Assembly (NCBI GenBank): GCA_021851865.1
Contig: JAJZBU010000001.1
Span: 1 to 64,000, forward strand
Reading direction: 5' to 3'
From: Pseudomonadota bacterium
GTDB lineage: Bacteria > Pseudomonadota > Gammaproteobacteria > Pseudomonadales > Moraxellaceae
DNA: 64,000 nt
The stretch's first letter is position 1; every line of letters starts with the position of its first letter. The translations under genes were made by a program, and so were the position numbers. Positions 55,749-64,000 of this stretch are shown piece after piece. The notes beneath the pieces were generated by a model. It made no database searches. It had not been told where the DNA came from and worked only from the letters and a program-made list of their open reading frames with translations.

Positions 55749-57251
55749 ATGAGTCAGGACAAGGCGATGGTCGATGAGAACAAGTTGATCGCCGAGCGTA
55801 AGGGCAAGTTGACGCAGCTGCGCCAGGAGCGGGCGATCCCCTTTCCCAATGATTTTCGCCGCGACACGCGCAGCGATGAGCTCGTCGCGGGTTATGCCGC
55901 CTGCAGCGAGGCCGAGCTCGAGGCGGTGACACAGGTGTTCGCGGTGGCCGGGCGCATGATGTTGCGCCGGGTCATGGGCAAGGCCAGTTTTGCCACCGTG
56001 CAGGACGCCGGTGGGCGACTGCAGCTCTATATCACCCGCGATGCCATCGGCGCCGATCTTTATCAAGCGTTCAAGCATTGGGACATCGGTGACATCGTCG
56101 CAGCGACGGGACGCGTCTTTCGCACCCAGGCGGGCGAGTTGTCGCTCAAGGTCGAGAGCCTGCGTCTTCTCACCAAGTCCTTGCGGCCGTTGCCGGACAA
56201 GTTTCATGGCATCAGCGATCAGGAGTTGAAGTACCGCCAGCGCTATGTCGATCTGATCATGAGCGAGTCGACGCGGCGTACTTTCATGATCCGGGCTCGT
56301 GTCATCGCCGGTATCCGTGACTTTCTCCTGCAGCGGCACTATCTCGAAGTCGAGACGCCGATGATGCACGTCATCCCAGGCGGCGCTGCGGCGCGGCCTT
56401 TTACCACCCATCACCATGCGCTCGACATGCCCTTGTTCTTGCGCATCGCGCCTGAGCTCTATCTCAAGCGTCTGGTGGTCGGGGGCTTTGAGCGCGTTTT
56501 TGAGATCAATCGTAATTTCCGTAACGAAGGTTTGTCGACGCGACACAACCCTGAGTTCACCATGATCGAGTTCTATCAGGCCTATGCCGACTATCGCGAT
56601 CTGATGGACTTGACCGAACAGATGCTCGAGCGCTTGGCGCGGGACATCCTTGGCACGACCGAACTGCCTTACGCCGATGAGGTCTATTCGCTGGCGGCGC
56701 CCTTTGCTCGCCTGAGCATGCGTGATGCCGTGCAGCGCCAGCATCCGGAGCTGAGTGCCGCCGATCTTGACGACGTCGACGTGCTACGGCGACGCCTGCA
56801 GTCGCTCGGCCATGCGGTCAAGTCGGAGTGGGGCTGGGGCAAGTTGTTGACGGTGTTGTTTGAAGAGACCGTCGAGACGAGTCTGCGGCAGCCGACCTTC
56901 ATCACCGACTACCCGGCAGAAGTCTCGCCCTTGGCGCGGCGCAACGATCAACAGCCGGAGATCACCGATCGCTTCGAGTTTTTCATCGGCGGGCGTGAGA
57001 TCGCCAATGGCTTTTCCGAGCTCAATGATCCGGAGGATCAGGCCGAGCGCTTCCTGGCTCAGGTGCGCGAGAAAGAGGCGGGCGACGATGAGGCCATGCA
57101 CTACGACGCCGATTACATCCGCGCGCTCGAGTATGGTTTGCCGCCGACAGCCGGCGAAGGCATCGGCATCGATCGCCTGGTGATGCTCTTTGCCAATGCG
57201 CCGAGCATCCGCGATGTCATCCTCTTTCCGCACATGCGGCCGGAAAGCTAA
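55749..57251 (+). CDS. lysS: Lysyl-tRNA synthetase, class II
   Basis: Charges tRNA-Lys. The 500 residues have an OB-fold anticodon domain (about 60-160) and the class II core with motif 2 [20 protein letters not shown] and motif 3 [19 protein letters not shown]. The conserved [15 protein letters not shown] segment is intact. ATG 55749 with AGGGG upstream is preferred to a GTG overlapping the prfB stop. The prfB-lysS pair is conserved in gammaproteobacteria. Confidence 0.98.
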   Translation: MSQDKAMVDENKLIAERKGKLTQLRQERAIPFPNDFRRDTRSDELVAGYAACSEAELEAVTQVFAVAGRMMLRRVMGKASFATVQDAGGRLQLYITRDAIGADLYQAFKHWDIGDIVAATGRVFRTQAGELSLKVESLRLLTKSLRPLPDKFHGISDQELKYRQRYVDLIMSESTRRTFMIRARVIAGIRDFLLQRHYLEVETPMMHVIPGGAAARPFTTHHHALDMPLFLRIAPELYLKRLVVGGFERVFEINRNFRNEGLSTRHNPEFTMIEFYQAYADYRDLMDLTEQMLERLARDILGTTELPYADEVYSLAAPFARLSMRDAVQRQHPELSAADLDDVDVLRRRLQSLGHAVKSEWGWGKLLTVLFEETVETSLRQPTFITDYPAEVSPLARRNDQQPEITDRFEFFIGGREIANGFSELNDPEDQAERFLAQVREKEAGDDEAMHYDADYIRALEYGLPPTAGEGIGIDRLVMLFANAPSIRDVILFPHMRPES

Positions 57252-57473
57252 CCGAGAATTATCGCATGAATGCGGGTTGGGCGACGAAACTATAGGAAAA
57301 TTTACAAAAAACGCGCCTCTTCCTGACACAGATCCTTCATGTTCCTTTACAATCGCCTGCCTTTTGCCCCTTGCCGGGCAAGGTGGGCAGGTTCGCCTGC
57401 GCGTTATCCGTTATCGGGGTGGTCCAGGTCATCGCCCCTTCGTCCAACCAGTCAGACAACATGAGGGTTGACC

Positions 57474-58607
57474 ATGCAGATAGGGATTGCCGCCGAAATC
57501 ACCGCAGGCGAAACCCGCGTCGCAGCGACGCCAGAGACGGTCAAAAAATTTGTGGGAATGGGCTATCAGGTTCTCGTGCAGTCCGGTGCCGGACGCGCCG
57601 CCAGCTATTTCGATGCTGCCTATAACGAAGCCGGAGCCGAGGTGCTGAGCGATGTCGCTGCCCTCTATGACCGTTGTGAGCTGCTGCTCAAGGTGCAGGC
57701 GCCGACCGCCGAAGAAGCGGCGCAGATGCGGCCGGGCACGATCGTCGTCGGCATGTTCGCGCCGGCGACCAATCCCCATCTCGAAGTTTATGCCAAACAC
57801 GCCTTGACCTGTGTCGCCATGGAACTGATTCCGCGCATCACGCGTGCGCAAAGTTCCGATGTGCTGTCCTCACAGGCCAACGTCGCCGGTTACAAGGCGG
57901 TGCTGATGGCGGCGCAGGCCTATCAGCGCATGTTCCCCATGCTGATGACCGCCGCCGGCACGGTCAAACCCGCCCGTATCGTCATCCTCGGCGTCGGCGT
58001 CGCTGGCTTGCAGGCGATCGCGACGGCGCGTCGTATGGGGGCCGTGGTTGAAGCCTCGGACATGCGTCCGGCGGCGCGCGAGCAGGTCGAATCGCTCGGC
58101 GGCAAGTGGCTGGATGTGCCGATGAGCGAGGAAGAGAAGGCCAAGGCCTTAGGAACGGGCGGCTATGCCTGGATACCCTCGCCGGAGTATGTGCGTGATC
58201 AGGCCGAGGTCGTCGACAGGGCGGTCAGTGCCGCCGACATCGTCATCACGACCGCGCTCATTCCGGGACGCAAGGCGCCGATTCTGGTGCGTGCGGCGAC
58301 CGTGGCGAAGATGCGTCCGGGTTCGGTGATCGTCGATATGGCGGTGGCCGCGGGCGGTAATGTCGAGGGCAGTGTCCTCGATCAGACGGTCGTCACCGAG
58401 CAAGGCGTCACCATTTTGGGTGTTGGCAATATTCCGGCGACGGTGGCGGCGGAGACTTCCGCCCTGTACGCGCGCAATCTCCTCAACTTTTTACAGCCGC
58501 AATACGACCAGGAGAGTTCTGGTCTGAAGCTGAACCGTGAGGATGATATGGTCAAGCCGACCTTGATCGTTGATCATGGTCAAGTTCTCTACAAGAAGCC
58601 CAACTGA
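57474..58607 (+). CDS. pntAA: NAD(P) transhydrogenase subunit alpha, part 1
   Basis: Soluble NAD(H)-binding domain I of proton-translocating transhydrogenase, which uses the proton gradient to make NADPH. The 377 residues include [20 protein letters not shown], the NAD site [20 protein letters not shown] and the [18 protein letters not shown] loop. It ends before the membrane part, which is a separate gene, as in many alpha- and some gammaproteobacteria. GAGGG precedes ATG 57474. The 222-bp gap after lysS holds a small CCTTGCC-G-GGCAAGG palindrome and probably the promoter. Confidence 0.96.
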   Translation: MQIGIAAEITAGETRVAATPETVKKFVGMGYQVLVQSGAGRAASYFDAAYNEAGAEVLSDVAALYDRCELLLKVQAPTAEEAAQMRPGTIVVGMFAPATNPHLEVYAKHALTCVAMELIPRITRAQSSDVLSSQANVAGYKAVLMAAQAYQRMFPMLMTAAGTVKPARIVILGVGVAGLQAIATARRMGAVVEASDMRPAAREQVESLGGKWLDVPMSEEEKAKALGTGGYAWIPSPEYVRDQAEVVDRAVSAADIVITTALIPGRKAPILVRAATVAKMRPGSVIVDMAVAAGGNVEGSVLDQTVVTEQGVTILGVGNIPATVAAETSALYARNLLNFLQPQYDQESSGLKLNREDDMVKPTLIVDHGQVLYKKPN

Positions 58608-58620
58608 GCAGGAGATCGCC

Positions 58621-58950
58621 ATGCATCCCGTGCTGCAGGCCGTACAATCGGCCCCTGACCTTCCCTTCGTGAGTGTGTTCACCGTCTTCGTATTGGCGAT
58701 CTTTGTCGGCTACTACGTCGTCTGGAGTGTGACTCCAGCGCTGCATACGCCGCTGATGGCGGTCACCAACGCAGTGTCCGGCATCATCATCGTCGGCGCC
58801 ATGCTGCAGAGCGTCACCATTCAAGGTCAGAGCATCACCCTGACCTCCGTGCTCGGCGCCTTCGCCGTGCTTCTTGCCAGCATCAATATCTTTGGTGGCT
58901 TCGCCGTCACCGAGCGCATGCTGGACATGTTCAAGAAGAAAAAGAAGTAA
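58621..58950 (+). CDS. pntAB: NAD(P) transhydrogenase subunit alpha, part 2
   Basis: Membrane part of the alpha subunit, 109 residues with three hydrophobic helices ([35 protein letters not shown] and [19 protein letters not shown]). The family segment [19 protein letters not shown] is intact. GGAG precedes the ATG, 13 nt after pntAA. A run of lysines ends the protein. Confidence 0.96.
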   Translation: MHPVLQAVQSAPDLPFVSVFTVFVLAIFVGYYVVWSVTPALHTPLMAVTNAVSGIIIVGAMLQSVTIQGQSITLTSVLGAFAVLLASINIFGGFAVTERMLDMFKKKKK

Positions 58951-58962
58951 GGGAGAGCCGAG

Positions 58963-60348
58963 ATGCAGAACTTCGCACAATATGCTGACTGGGCCTATCT
59001 CATCGGCGCCGTTCTTTTCATTTTGACCCTGCGTGGTCTGTCTTCGCCGATGTCGGCGGTGATGGGTAATCGCTACGGCATGATGGGGATGGGGCTGGCG
59101 GTGGTCACCACCTTCTTTTTGGCGTCGAACGCCAACGTCGTGATGATTTTAGGCGCCATGGTTCTGGGCGCGATCATCGGCATCTACCGGGCGCGCACGG
59201 TACCGATGACGCAGATGCCTGAAACCGTCGCCATGATGCACTCGCTGGTCGGCCTTGCCGCTGTCCTCATCGCGCTTGCTGCCGTCTTTCACCAGGGCAT
59301 GACGCACGATACCGTGCATCGTTTCGAGCTCTTTGTCGGCTGTTTCGTCGGTGCCATCACCTTCACCGCCTCGGTCATCGCCTGGGGCAAGCTCTCCGCC
59401 AAATTGGGCGCACGCCCCCTCAAGGGCGTCTGGGTGAAGCCGGTGCAGGCGTTGCTCTTCCTGCTCATGCTTGCTCTTGGCGGTGAATACTTCGTCAGCG
59501 AGAACGTCCAGGCTTTTATTGGCATGACCGGTGTCGCCTTGGTCTTCGGCTATTTCTGGATCGCCCCCATCGGTGGTGGCGACATGCCGGTAGTGGTCTC
59601 GCTGCTCAATTCGCTGTCGGGTTGGGCGGCGGCAGGGATCGGGTTCACCTTGAACAACTCCATGCTCATCATCGCCGGTTCCCTGGTCGGCTCTTCGGGA
59701 GCCATCCTGTCCTACATCATGTGTCGGGCGATGAATCGTTCCCTGCTCAATGTGCTGTTCGGTGGCTTTGGTCAGACGGCGACGGTCGATGTGGTGGACG
59801 CCGGTGAACGCAGCCATCGCGCCGGCTCGCCGGATGACGCTGCCTTCTTGATGGCCAATGCCGATAGCGTCATCATCGTGCCGGGTTACGGTATGGCGCA
59901 GGCGCGCGCGCAGAATGCGGTCAAGGAACTGGCTGATGCGCTGAAGAGCAAGGGAGTGCGGACGCGCTACGCCATTCATCCGGTGGCCGGTCGCATGCCG
60001 GGGCATATGAACGTCCTGCTCGCCGAGGCCGACGTCTCTTATGAAGAAGTCTTCGAGATGGAATCGATCAACAGCGATTTTGCGGCGACCGACGTCGTCC
60101 TGGTGATCGGTGCCAACGATGTCGTCAATCCTGCTGCCAAGGACAATCCGGCCTCGCCGATCTATGGCATGCCCATCCTCGAAGCGTCGCGCGCGCGGAC
60201 CATTTTGGTGATCAAGCGCTCGATGGCGACCGGTTATGCCGGTCTCGACAACGATCTTTTCTATCTCGACAAGACCATGATGGTCTTTGGCGACGCCAAG
60301 AAAGTGGTCGAGGACATGGTCAAAGGCGTTCTCGGCGGCGGTCACTGA
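58963..60348 (+). CDS. pntB: NAD(P) transhydrogenase subunit beta
   Basis: Beta subunit, 461 residues: about eight or nine membrane helices in the first 280 residues and the soluble NADP(H)-binding domain III (about 290-461) with IIVPGYGMAQARAQNAVKEL and VLVIGANDVVNPAAKDNP. The proton-channel segment MPETVAMMHSLVGLAAV is conserved. It is 12 nt after pntAB. A strong hairpin follows its stop. Confidence 0.98.
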   Translation: MQNFAQYADWAYLIGAVLFILTLRGLSSPMSAVMGNRYGMMGMGLAVVTTFFLASNANVVMILGAMVLGAIIGIYRARTVPMTQMPETVAMMHSLVGLAAVLIALAAVFHQGMTHDTVHRFELFVGCFVGAITFTASVIAWGKLSAKLGARPLKGVWVKPVQALLFLLMLALGGEYFVSENVQAFIGMTGVALVFGYFWIAPIGGGDMPVVVSLLNSLSGWAAAGIGFTLNNSMLIIAGSLVGSSGAILSYIMCRAMNRSLLNVLFGGFGQTATVDVVDAGERSHRAGSPDDAAFLMANADSVIIVPGYGMAQARAQNAVKELADALKSKGVRTRYAIHPVAGRMPGHMNVLLAEADVSYEEVFEMESINSDFAATDVVLVIGANDVVNPAAKDNPASPIYGMPILEASRARTILVIKRSMATGYAGLDNDLFYLDKTMMVFGDAKKVVEDMVKGVLGGGH

Positions 60349-60368
60349 GGCGCGCGATACACCGGCGG

Positions 60369-60393
60369 GCGACGGCCATGTAAGCCGTCGCCG
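60369..60393. terminator. Hairpin between pntB and the convergent lipoprotein gene
   Basis: GGCGACGGC and GCCGTCGCC form a perfect 9-bp stem with a 7-nt loop (CATGTAA). No T-run on either side, so its strength as an intrinsic terminator is uncertain. Confidence 0.5.
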
Positions 60394-60399
60394 CTAGGA

Positions 60400-61020
60400 T
60401 CAGAGCCAGGCTCCTTGCTGTTCGAGGTCGATGACCGCGGCTTTGATCTGCGCATCCAGGGTCGTGTTCAACGCCCGATTCGGCGTCTTGCCGGCGATCA
60501 GCGCCGGCGCCATCAAGATTCCCGCGTAGCTGTGTATCGCATCATGATTCTTGCTGCGGGCGAGAACCCTGCCACTTTGCGGATCGATCGCTTCTGCCTC
60601 GACGATGAAGTGCGTGTGGCTCATTGTGGGCAGGATGAAGAAGCTGAAATAGCTGAAAATGGCGCTGACGATGGGCAGGGTTTGCCCTGTTTGCGCGTAG
60701 ACCGCAATGTGCAGTTCATGCGTCGCCTGCGCCCGGCCGCGATCTTCAAAACTGAGCGTGTGAAACCAGCCGATGTCGTGCAGACTCTGGCGGACGATGT
60801 CAAATACCTCATTGTAGGCGGCGCCATCGGGTGTCGCGCGCCCCGGCCGCCCCTGGTAGTCTTCGAGATCGACGTAGAGGGTGCCTAGGCTATCGCGTTC
60901 TACATCCGGCCGGCGATCAGGCCTGACCTCGTGTTGAGGGAAGGCGGCACAAGCGGCGAGAACGCCAGAAAGACTGGCGACGAAAAGAAGTTGCAAGACG
61001 AGGCCGCGGCGGCGCTGCAT
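60400..61020 (-). CDS. Putative lipoprotein of unknown function
   Basis: A 206-residue precursor with a type II signal peptide: [21 protein letters not shown], lipobox LAAC, so the mature protein starts at Cys and carries lipid. The mature part has an alternating hydrophobic pattern (GTLYVDLEDYQG, HELHIAVYAQTG) and a hydrophobic patch FSYFSFFILPTMSH. I do not recognise the family; it has the general look of small outer-membrane-associated lipoproteins. It follows rne on the same strand, 168 nt after its stop. Confidence 0.75.
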   Translation of the reverse strand: MQRRRGLVLQLLFVASLSGVLAACAAFPQHEVRPDRRPDVERDSLGTLYVDLEDYQGRPGRATPDGAAYNEVFDIVRQSLHDIGWFHTLSFEDRGRAQATHELHIAVYAQTGQTLPIVSAIFSYFSFFILPTMSHTHFIVEAEAIDPQSGRVLARSKNHDAIHSYAGILMAPALIAGKTPNRALNTTLDAQIKAAVIDLEQQGAWL

Positions 61021-61147
61021 GGCGAAAGATCCTGAGGTGCGCTGGGAAGTCCATTGTGCACGATGCTGGACCGATCACCAAGACATGGCGTCGGTTGTGT
61101 GTTCAGGCTCAGGACAGAGGAAAAGGAGGGGGCAAGGCGGGGGGCAG

Positions 61148-61185
61148 TCAGCCCCCCCAGGCGCGCGCGCTGCCTGGGGGGCTGA
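61148..61185 (-). terminator. GC-rich hairpin after rne
   Basis: TCAGCCCCCCAGGC pairs with GCCTGGGGGGCTGA (one extra C on one arm) around a GCGCGCGC-type loop, starting 3 nt after the rne stop. It lacks a T-run but is very stable; it could protect the rne message or slow polymerase. Confidence 0.5.
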
Positions 61186-61188
61186 TCT

Positions 61189-63696
61189 TTAGGACGCCGC
61201 GGGGGGCTCGTTCGCCGTGACGGTGGCGGTTTCGCTGGCACTGACGGCCGGTTCTGCGCTACTCGACACCGCCTCGACCACCGCCGGGCTGCTCGCTGGC
61301 GTCGCCGGGGCGGCCATCGGTGTACGTTGCCGGCGGCGTTCGCGCGGATCATTGGCGGCACGACGCGGACGCTGGACTTCCGTAGCTGCCGTGGCGCTGC
61401 TGGCTTCCGGCGCGGCAGGCGCGTCATTGCGGCTGGGCTCCGTTGTCACAGGCGCGGCGACGATAGGCTGCGCTGACGGCATTTCGACAGCGACGACGGG
61501 CAAGGCCGGCTCGATCGCGATCGAGGGCGGCGTCACTGCTTCAGCGTTACCATTTCCCGTGCTTTGCAGCAGCGGTGTCGCGTCGTTGATCAGCGAGTTG
61601 TCGCGTTGGCGGGGCTCACGCTCACGCCGTTCGCGGCGCTCACGCGGTGGCCGCTGCCGCACTTCGGCGTTGGGCGTGCCGTCCTCGCTACCAGCGCTGG
61701 CCGGAGACGGTGCCGGTTTGTCCTGGCGCGGTGTGGCAGGGCGTGGCGAACGCGGTGGCCGCTGTCCTGCTGGCCGCGATTCTGGCGACTGTGGGCGTTC
61801 CTGGCGCTCCTGGCGTTCGGGACGCTCGCTGCGCTCCTGTTGCGGCTTCGCTTCGTTGCGTTCCGGACGTCCCTGGGGTTGGCGTGTGCGCTGTTCCCCC
61901 TGGCGTGGCGCTGGGCGTCGTTGCTGACGGTTTGCGCTGGGGAGGGGGGCGACGGGGGCCGCTGCCTCGGGGGTCTCGACCTTGACCGCGAAGAGCTTGC
62001 TGAACCAGGCGACAAAACCGCTTTTGAGCGATGCGGGAGCTTCGCTCGTCGGCGCTGCCGGCGCTGCCGCCGCAGGCGCGGTGACGGGCAAAGCCTGGCG
62101 TTGCACCATGGAGACGGCAGCTTCGGTGCGCGGCTGCAGGGGCTGCAGGGTATCGACACCTTCTTCCAATGCCGGTGGCTGGATGTTCTCAACGAGACGG
62201 AAGGAGCTGACACTGGTATTTTCGTCGATCTGATCGTCGCGCAGGCGCAGGACCTCGTAGTGCGGGGTCTCCAGGTGCGGATCCGGCAAGACGAGGATAC
62301 GCACGCCCGAACGCTGTTCGAGATCGGTCAGCACGGCGCGTTTTTCATTGAGGATGAAGGCGGCGACCACCACCGGCACGCGCGCACGAATCTCGGCTGA
62401 ACGTTCCTTGAGCACCTCTTCTTCGATCAAGCGCAAGATGGAGAGCGACAAGGAGCGCACGTCGCGGATGACGCCGGTGCCATGGCAGCGCGGACAGACC
62501 AGGCCTGAGGTTTCTTCGAGCGAGGGGCGCAGGCGCTGGCGCGACAATTCGAGCAGGCCGAACTTGGAGATGCGGCCAGTCTGAATGCGCGCCCGGTCGA
62601 CGGCGAGGGCGTCGCGCAGACGGTCCTCGACGGCGCGTTGGTTGCGCGCTGGCGTCATGTCGATGAAATCGATGACGATGAGGCCGCCGATGTCGCGCAG
62701 TCGCAGCTGACGAGCGATCTCATCAGCGGCTTCGAGGTTGGTGTTGAGCGCCGTCTCCTCGATGTCGCCGCCTTTCGTCGCGCGCGCCGAGTTGATGTCG
62801 ATGGACACCAGGGCTTCGGTCGGGTCGATGACGATGGAGCCACCGGAGGGCAGTTTGACCTCGCGCTGATAGGCGGTCTCGATCTGGCCTTCGATCTGAT
62901 AGCGGTTGAACAGCGGCACCGTGTCCTTGTAGAGCTTGATGCGCCCGGCCAGATGCGGCATGACCTTTTGCACGAAGTCCATCGCCTGCTGCCAAGCAGC
63001 TTCGCTGTCGATGAGGACGTCGTTGATGTCGTTGCGCAGATAGTCACGCACGGCACGGATGACGACATTCGATTCCTGATAGATCAGAAAAGGCGCTGGG
63101 CGTTCGCTGGCGGCGCTTGTGATCGCCGTCCACAAGGTCATCAGGTAGTCGAAGTCGGCCTGCAGTTCCTCGGGCGACCGGCCGACGCCGGCGGTGCGCA
63201 CGATGATCCCCATCTCCGGGCTGATGTTGAGATGCGCCAGCGTATCCTTGAGTTCCTGCCGTTCCTCGCCCTCGACACGGCGGGAGATGCCGCCGGCGCG
63301 GGGGTTATTGGGCATCAGCACCAGGTAGCGCCCGGCCAGGGAGATGAAAGTCGAGAGAGCGGCGCCTTTGTTGCCGCGCTCTTCTTTTTCGACCTGGACG
63401 ATGATTTCCTGGCCTTCCTGCAGCATGTCGCGAATGTTGTTGCGACCATCCTTGCTGTTTTTCATGTACTCGCGGGCGATTTCCTTGAGCGGCAGAAAAC
63501 CGTGCCGTTCAGCGCCATAGTCGACGAAGGCGGCTTCGAGCGAAGGCTCAACGCGGGTGATGGTGCCTTTATAGATGTTGGCCTTTTTTTGTTGACGGGC
63601 GAGGTGCTCGACGTCGAAATCGTAGAGTTTTTGCCCATCGACCATCGCGACCCGAATTTCTTCGTGGTGCGTGGCGTTGATCAGAATGCGTTTCAT
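61189..63696 (-). CDS. rne: Ribonuclease E
   Basis: Essential endoribonuclease for mRNA decay and rRNA/tRNA maturation; scaffold of the degradosome. The 835 residues have the S1 domain (about 35-120, [20 protein letters not shown]), the catalytic core with [20 protein letters not shown] (Asp residues binding Mg) and the Zn-link CPRCHGTG. From about 520 the protein is disordered and rich in Pro, Arg, Gln and Glu, with Arg-rich runs ([15 protein letters not shown]) suited to RNA binding. It is shorter than E. coli RNase E (1061) and lacks an obvious enolase-binding end. The start [20 protein letters not shown] is canonical. Confidence 0.97.
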   Translation of the reverse strand: MKRILINATHHEEIRVAMVDGQKLYDFDVEHLARQQKKANIYKGTITRVEPSLEAAFVDYGAERHGFLPLKEIAREYMKNSKDGRNNIRDMLQEGQEIIVQVEKEERGNKGAALSTFISLAGRYLVLMPNNPRAGGISRRVEGEERQELKDTLAHLNISPEMGIIVRTAGVGRSPEELQADFDYLMTLWTAITSAASERPAPFLIYQESNVVIRAVRDYLRNDINDVLIDSEAAWQQAMDFVQKVMPHLAGRIKLYKDTVPLFNRYQIEGQIETAYQREVKLPSGGSIVIDPTEALVSIDINSARATKGGDIEETALNTNLEAADEIARQLRLRDIGGLIVIDFIDMTPARNQRAVEDRLRDALAVDRARIQTGRISKFGLLELSRQRLRPSLEETSGLVCPRCHGTGVIRDVRSLSLSILRLIEEEVLKERSAEIRARVPVVVAAFILNEKRAVLTDLEQRSGVRILVLPDPHLETPHYEVLRLRDDQIDENTSVSSFRLVENIQPPALEEGVDTLQPLQPRTEAAVSMVQRQALPVTAPAAAAPAAPTSEAPASLKSGFVAWFSKLFAVKVETPEAAAPVAPLPSANRQQRRPAPRQGEQRTRQPQGRPERNEAKPQQERSERPERQERQERPQSPESRPAGQRPPRSPRPATPRQDKPAPSPASAGSEDGTPNAEVRQRPPRERRERREREPRQRDNSLINDATPLLQSTGNGNAEAVTPPSIAIEPALPVVAVEMPSAQPIVAAPVTTEPSRNDAPAAPEASSATAATEVQRPRRAANDPRERRRQRTPMAAPATPASSPAVVEAVSSSAEPAVSASETATVTANEPPAAS

Positions 63697-64000
63697 AGGG
63701 GACCGTCAAAATAGTTGATCCGGTCGGCTAGGGCAGGGCTTGGGCGAGGTGACGCCGTGCTCCAGGCACGCGTCGGATATGTAGCCCCCGGAAGGGGCGC
63801 AGAGATCGGCGATCGTCAAATCAGCGCACGTCCTCAGCTGCCCGGCAGCGCCGGTATCAGCTCAAAAATCCTCGCCTCGGCACGCTGTCGTCCAGTCGCC
63901 GGGCATGATCAATACGGCAGCTCAGAGCTGCCACCATCTGCTGCGTGTGGCCACGCCATGTAAACACAGGCGACCCTGTCATGGGTCCATGCGCCTGGTG
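63697..64000 (-). promoter_or_regulatory. Upstream region of rne
   Basis: The last 304 bases hold no gene I can support. In other gammaproteobacteria rne has a long structured leader that RNase E itself cuts for autoregulation; the same may hold here. A perfect palindrome GGCAGCTC-A-GAGCTGCC lies at 63916-63932. No promoter is clear. Confidence 0.35.

Noticed and set aside
63715-63963. Open frame upstream of rne on the plus strand
   Set aside because: No ribosome site, no recognisable composition, and the region is better explained as the rne leader and promoter.

Overview
The window is a compact chromosomal stretch of roughly 60% GC from a flagellated Gram-negative bacterium, almost certainly a gammaproteobacterium with Pseudomonadales-like gene orders. 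The evidence is a FleQ-type flagellar master regulator, a kdsD-kdsC-lptC-lptA-lptB operon facing mlaFEDCB-ibaG-murA-hisG-hisD, an APH-fold homoserine kinase, and the chain rpsP-rimM-trmD-rplS-xerD-dsbC-hom-thrC-recJ-prfB-lysS. I cannot name the genus. There are no rRNA or tRNA genes, no insertion sequences with transposases, no prophage genes and no CRISPR array.

Region by region: 1-8.3 kb is a flagellar and signalling block. It holds a truncated flagellin gene (minus strand), then fliS, a fliT-like gene, fleQ, a TPR protein with a GT41 (O-GlcNAc-transferase-like) domain translationally coupled to fleQ, a small ORF broken by a palindromic element, and a REC-REC-GGDEF protein with a degenerate active site. 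8.4-13.7 kb (all minus) holds a DUF1345 membrane protein, a K+ channel with a TrkA-N domain, slyD, and a DUF4105/DUF3015 envelope pair. The channel and slyD are separated by a 370-bp gap with operator-like palindromes, a heptamer repeat and a strong terminator. 13.8-25 kb holds htpG behind a clear heat-shock promoter, a secreted orphan, gpsA-sixA-thrB, a GAF histidine kinase, a DUF1289 protein, a SirB-like membrane protein, an RhlE-type RNA helicase, a small membrane protein and proS.

25-33 kb holds a GAF/HD-GYP protein, a PaaI-like thioesterase coupled to a Lon-like AAA protease, then the LPS transport and Kdo operon (minus). 33-39.7 kb is the Mla retrograde phospholipid transport operon running into ibaG, murA, hisG and hisD. 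39.7-46.5 kb holds a DegS/AlgW-like protease, a Nif3-like protein, ZapG/YhcB, an alpha/beta hydrolase coupled to zapE, a Tas-like aldo-keto reductase, bolA, a HIT protein and a 5'(3')-nucleotidase. 46.7-57.3 kb is the ribosomal, disulfide, threonine, repair and translation block, including prfB with its programmed +1 frameshift. 57.4-64 kb holds the three-part transhydrogenase pntAA-pntAB-pntB, a lipoprotein and rne (RNase E, minus).

Genes are very tightly packed: at least ten same-strand junctions are 1-4 nt stop/start overlaps, and four convergent pairs overlap at their 3' ends. The least ordinary places are the fleQ-coupled GT41 enzyme beside a flagellin gene, the palindrome-split ORF at 6.4-6.7 kb whose reading frame is restored by removing exactly one element plus one 4-bp duplication, the unexplained 10.3-10.67 kb gap, and the DUF4105/DUF3015 pair.
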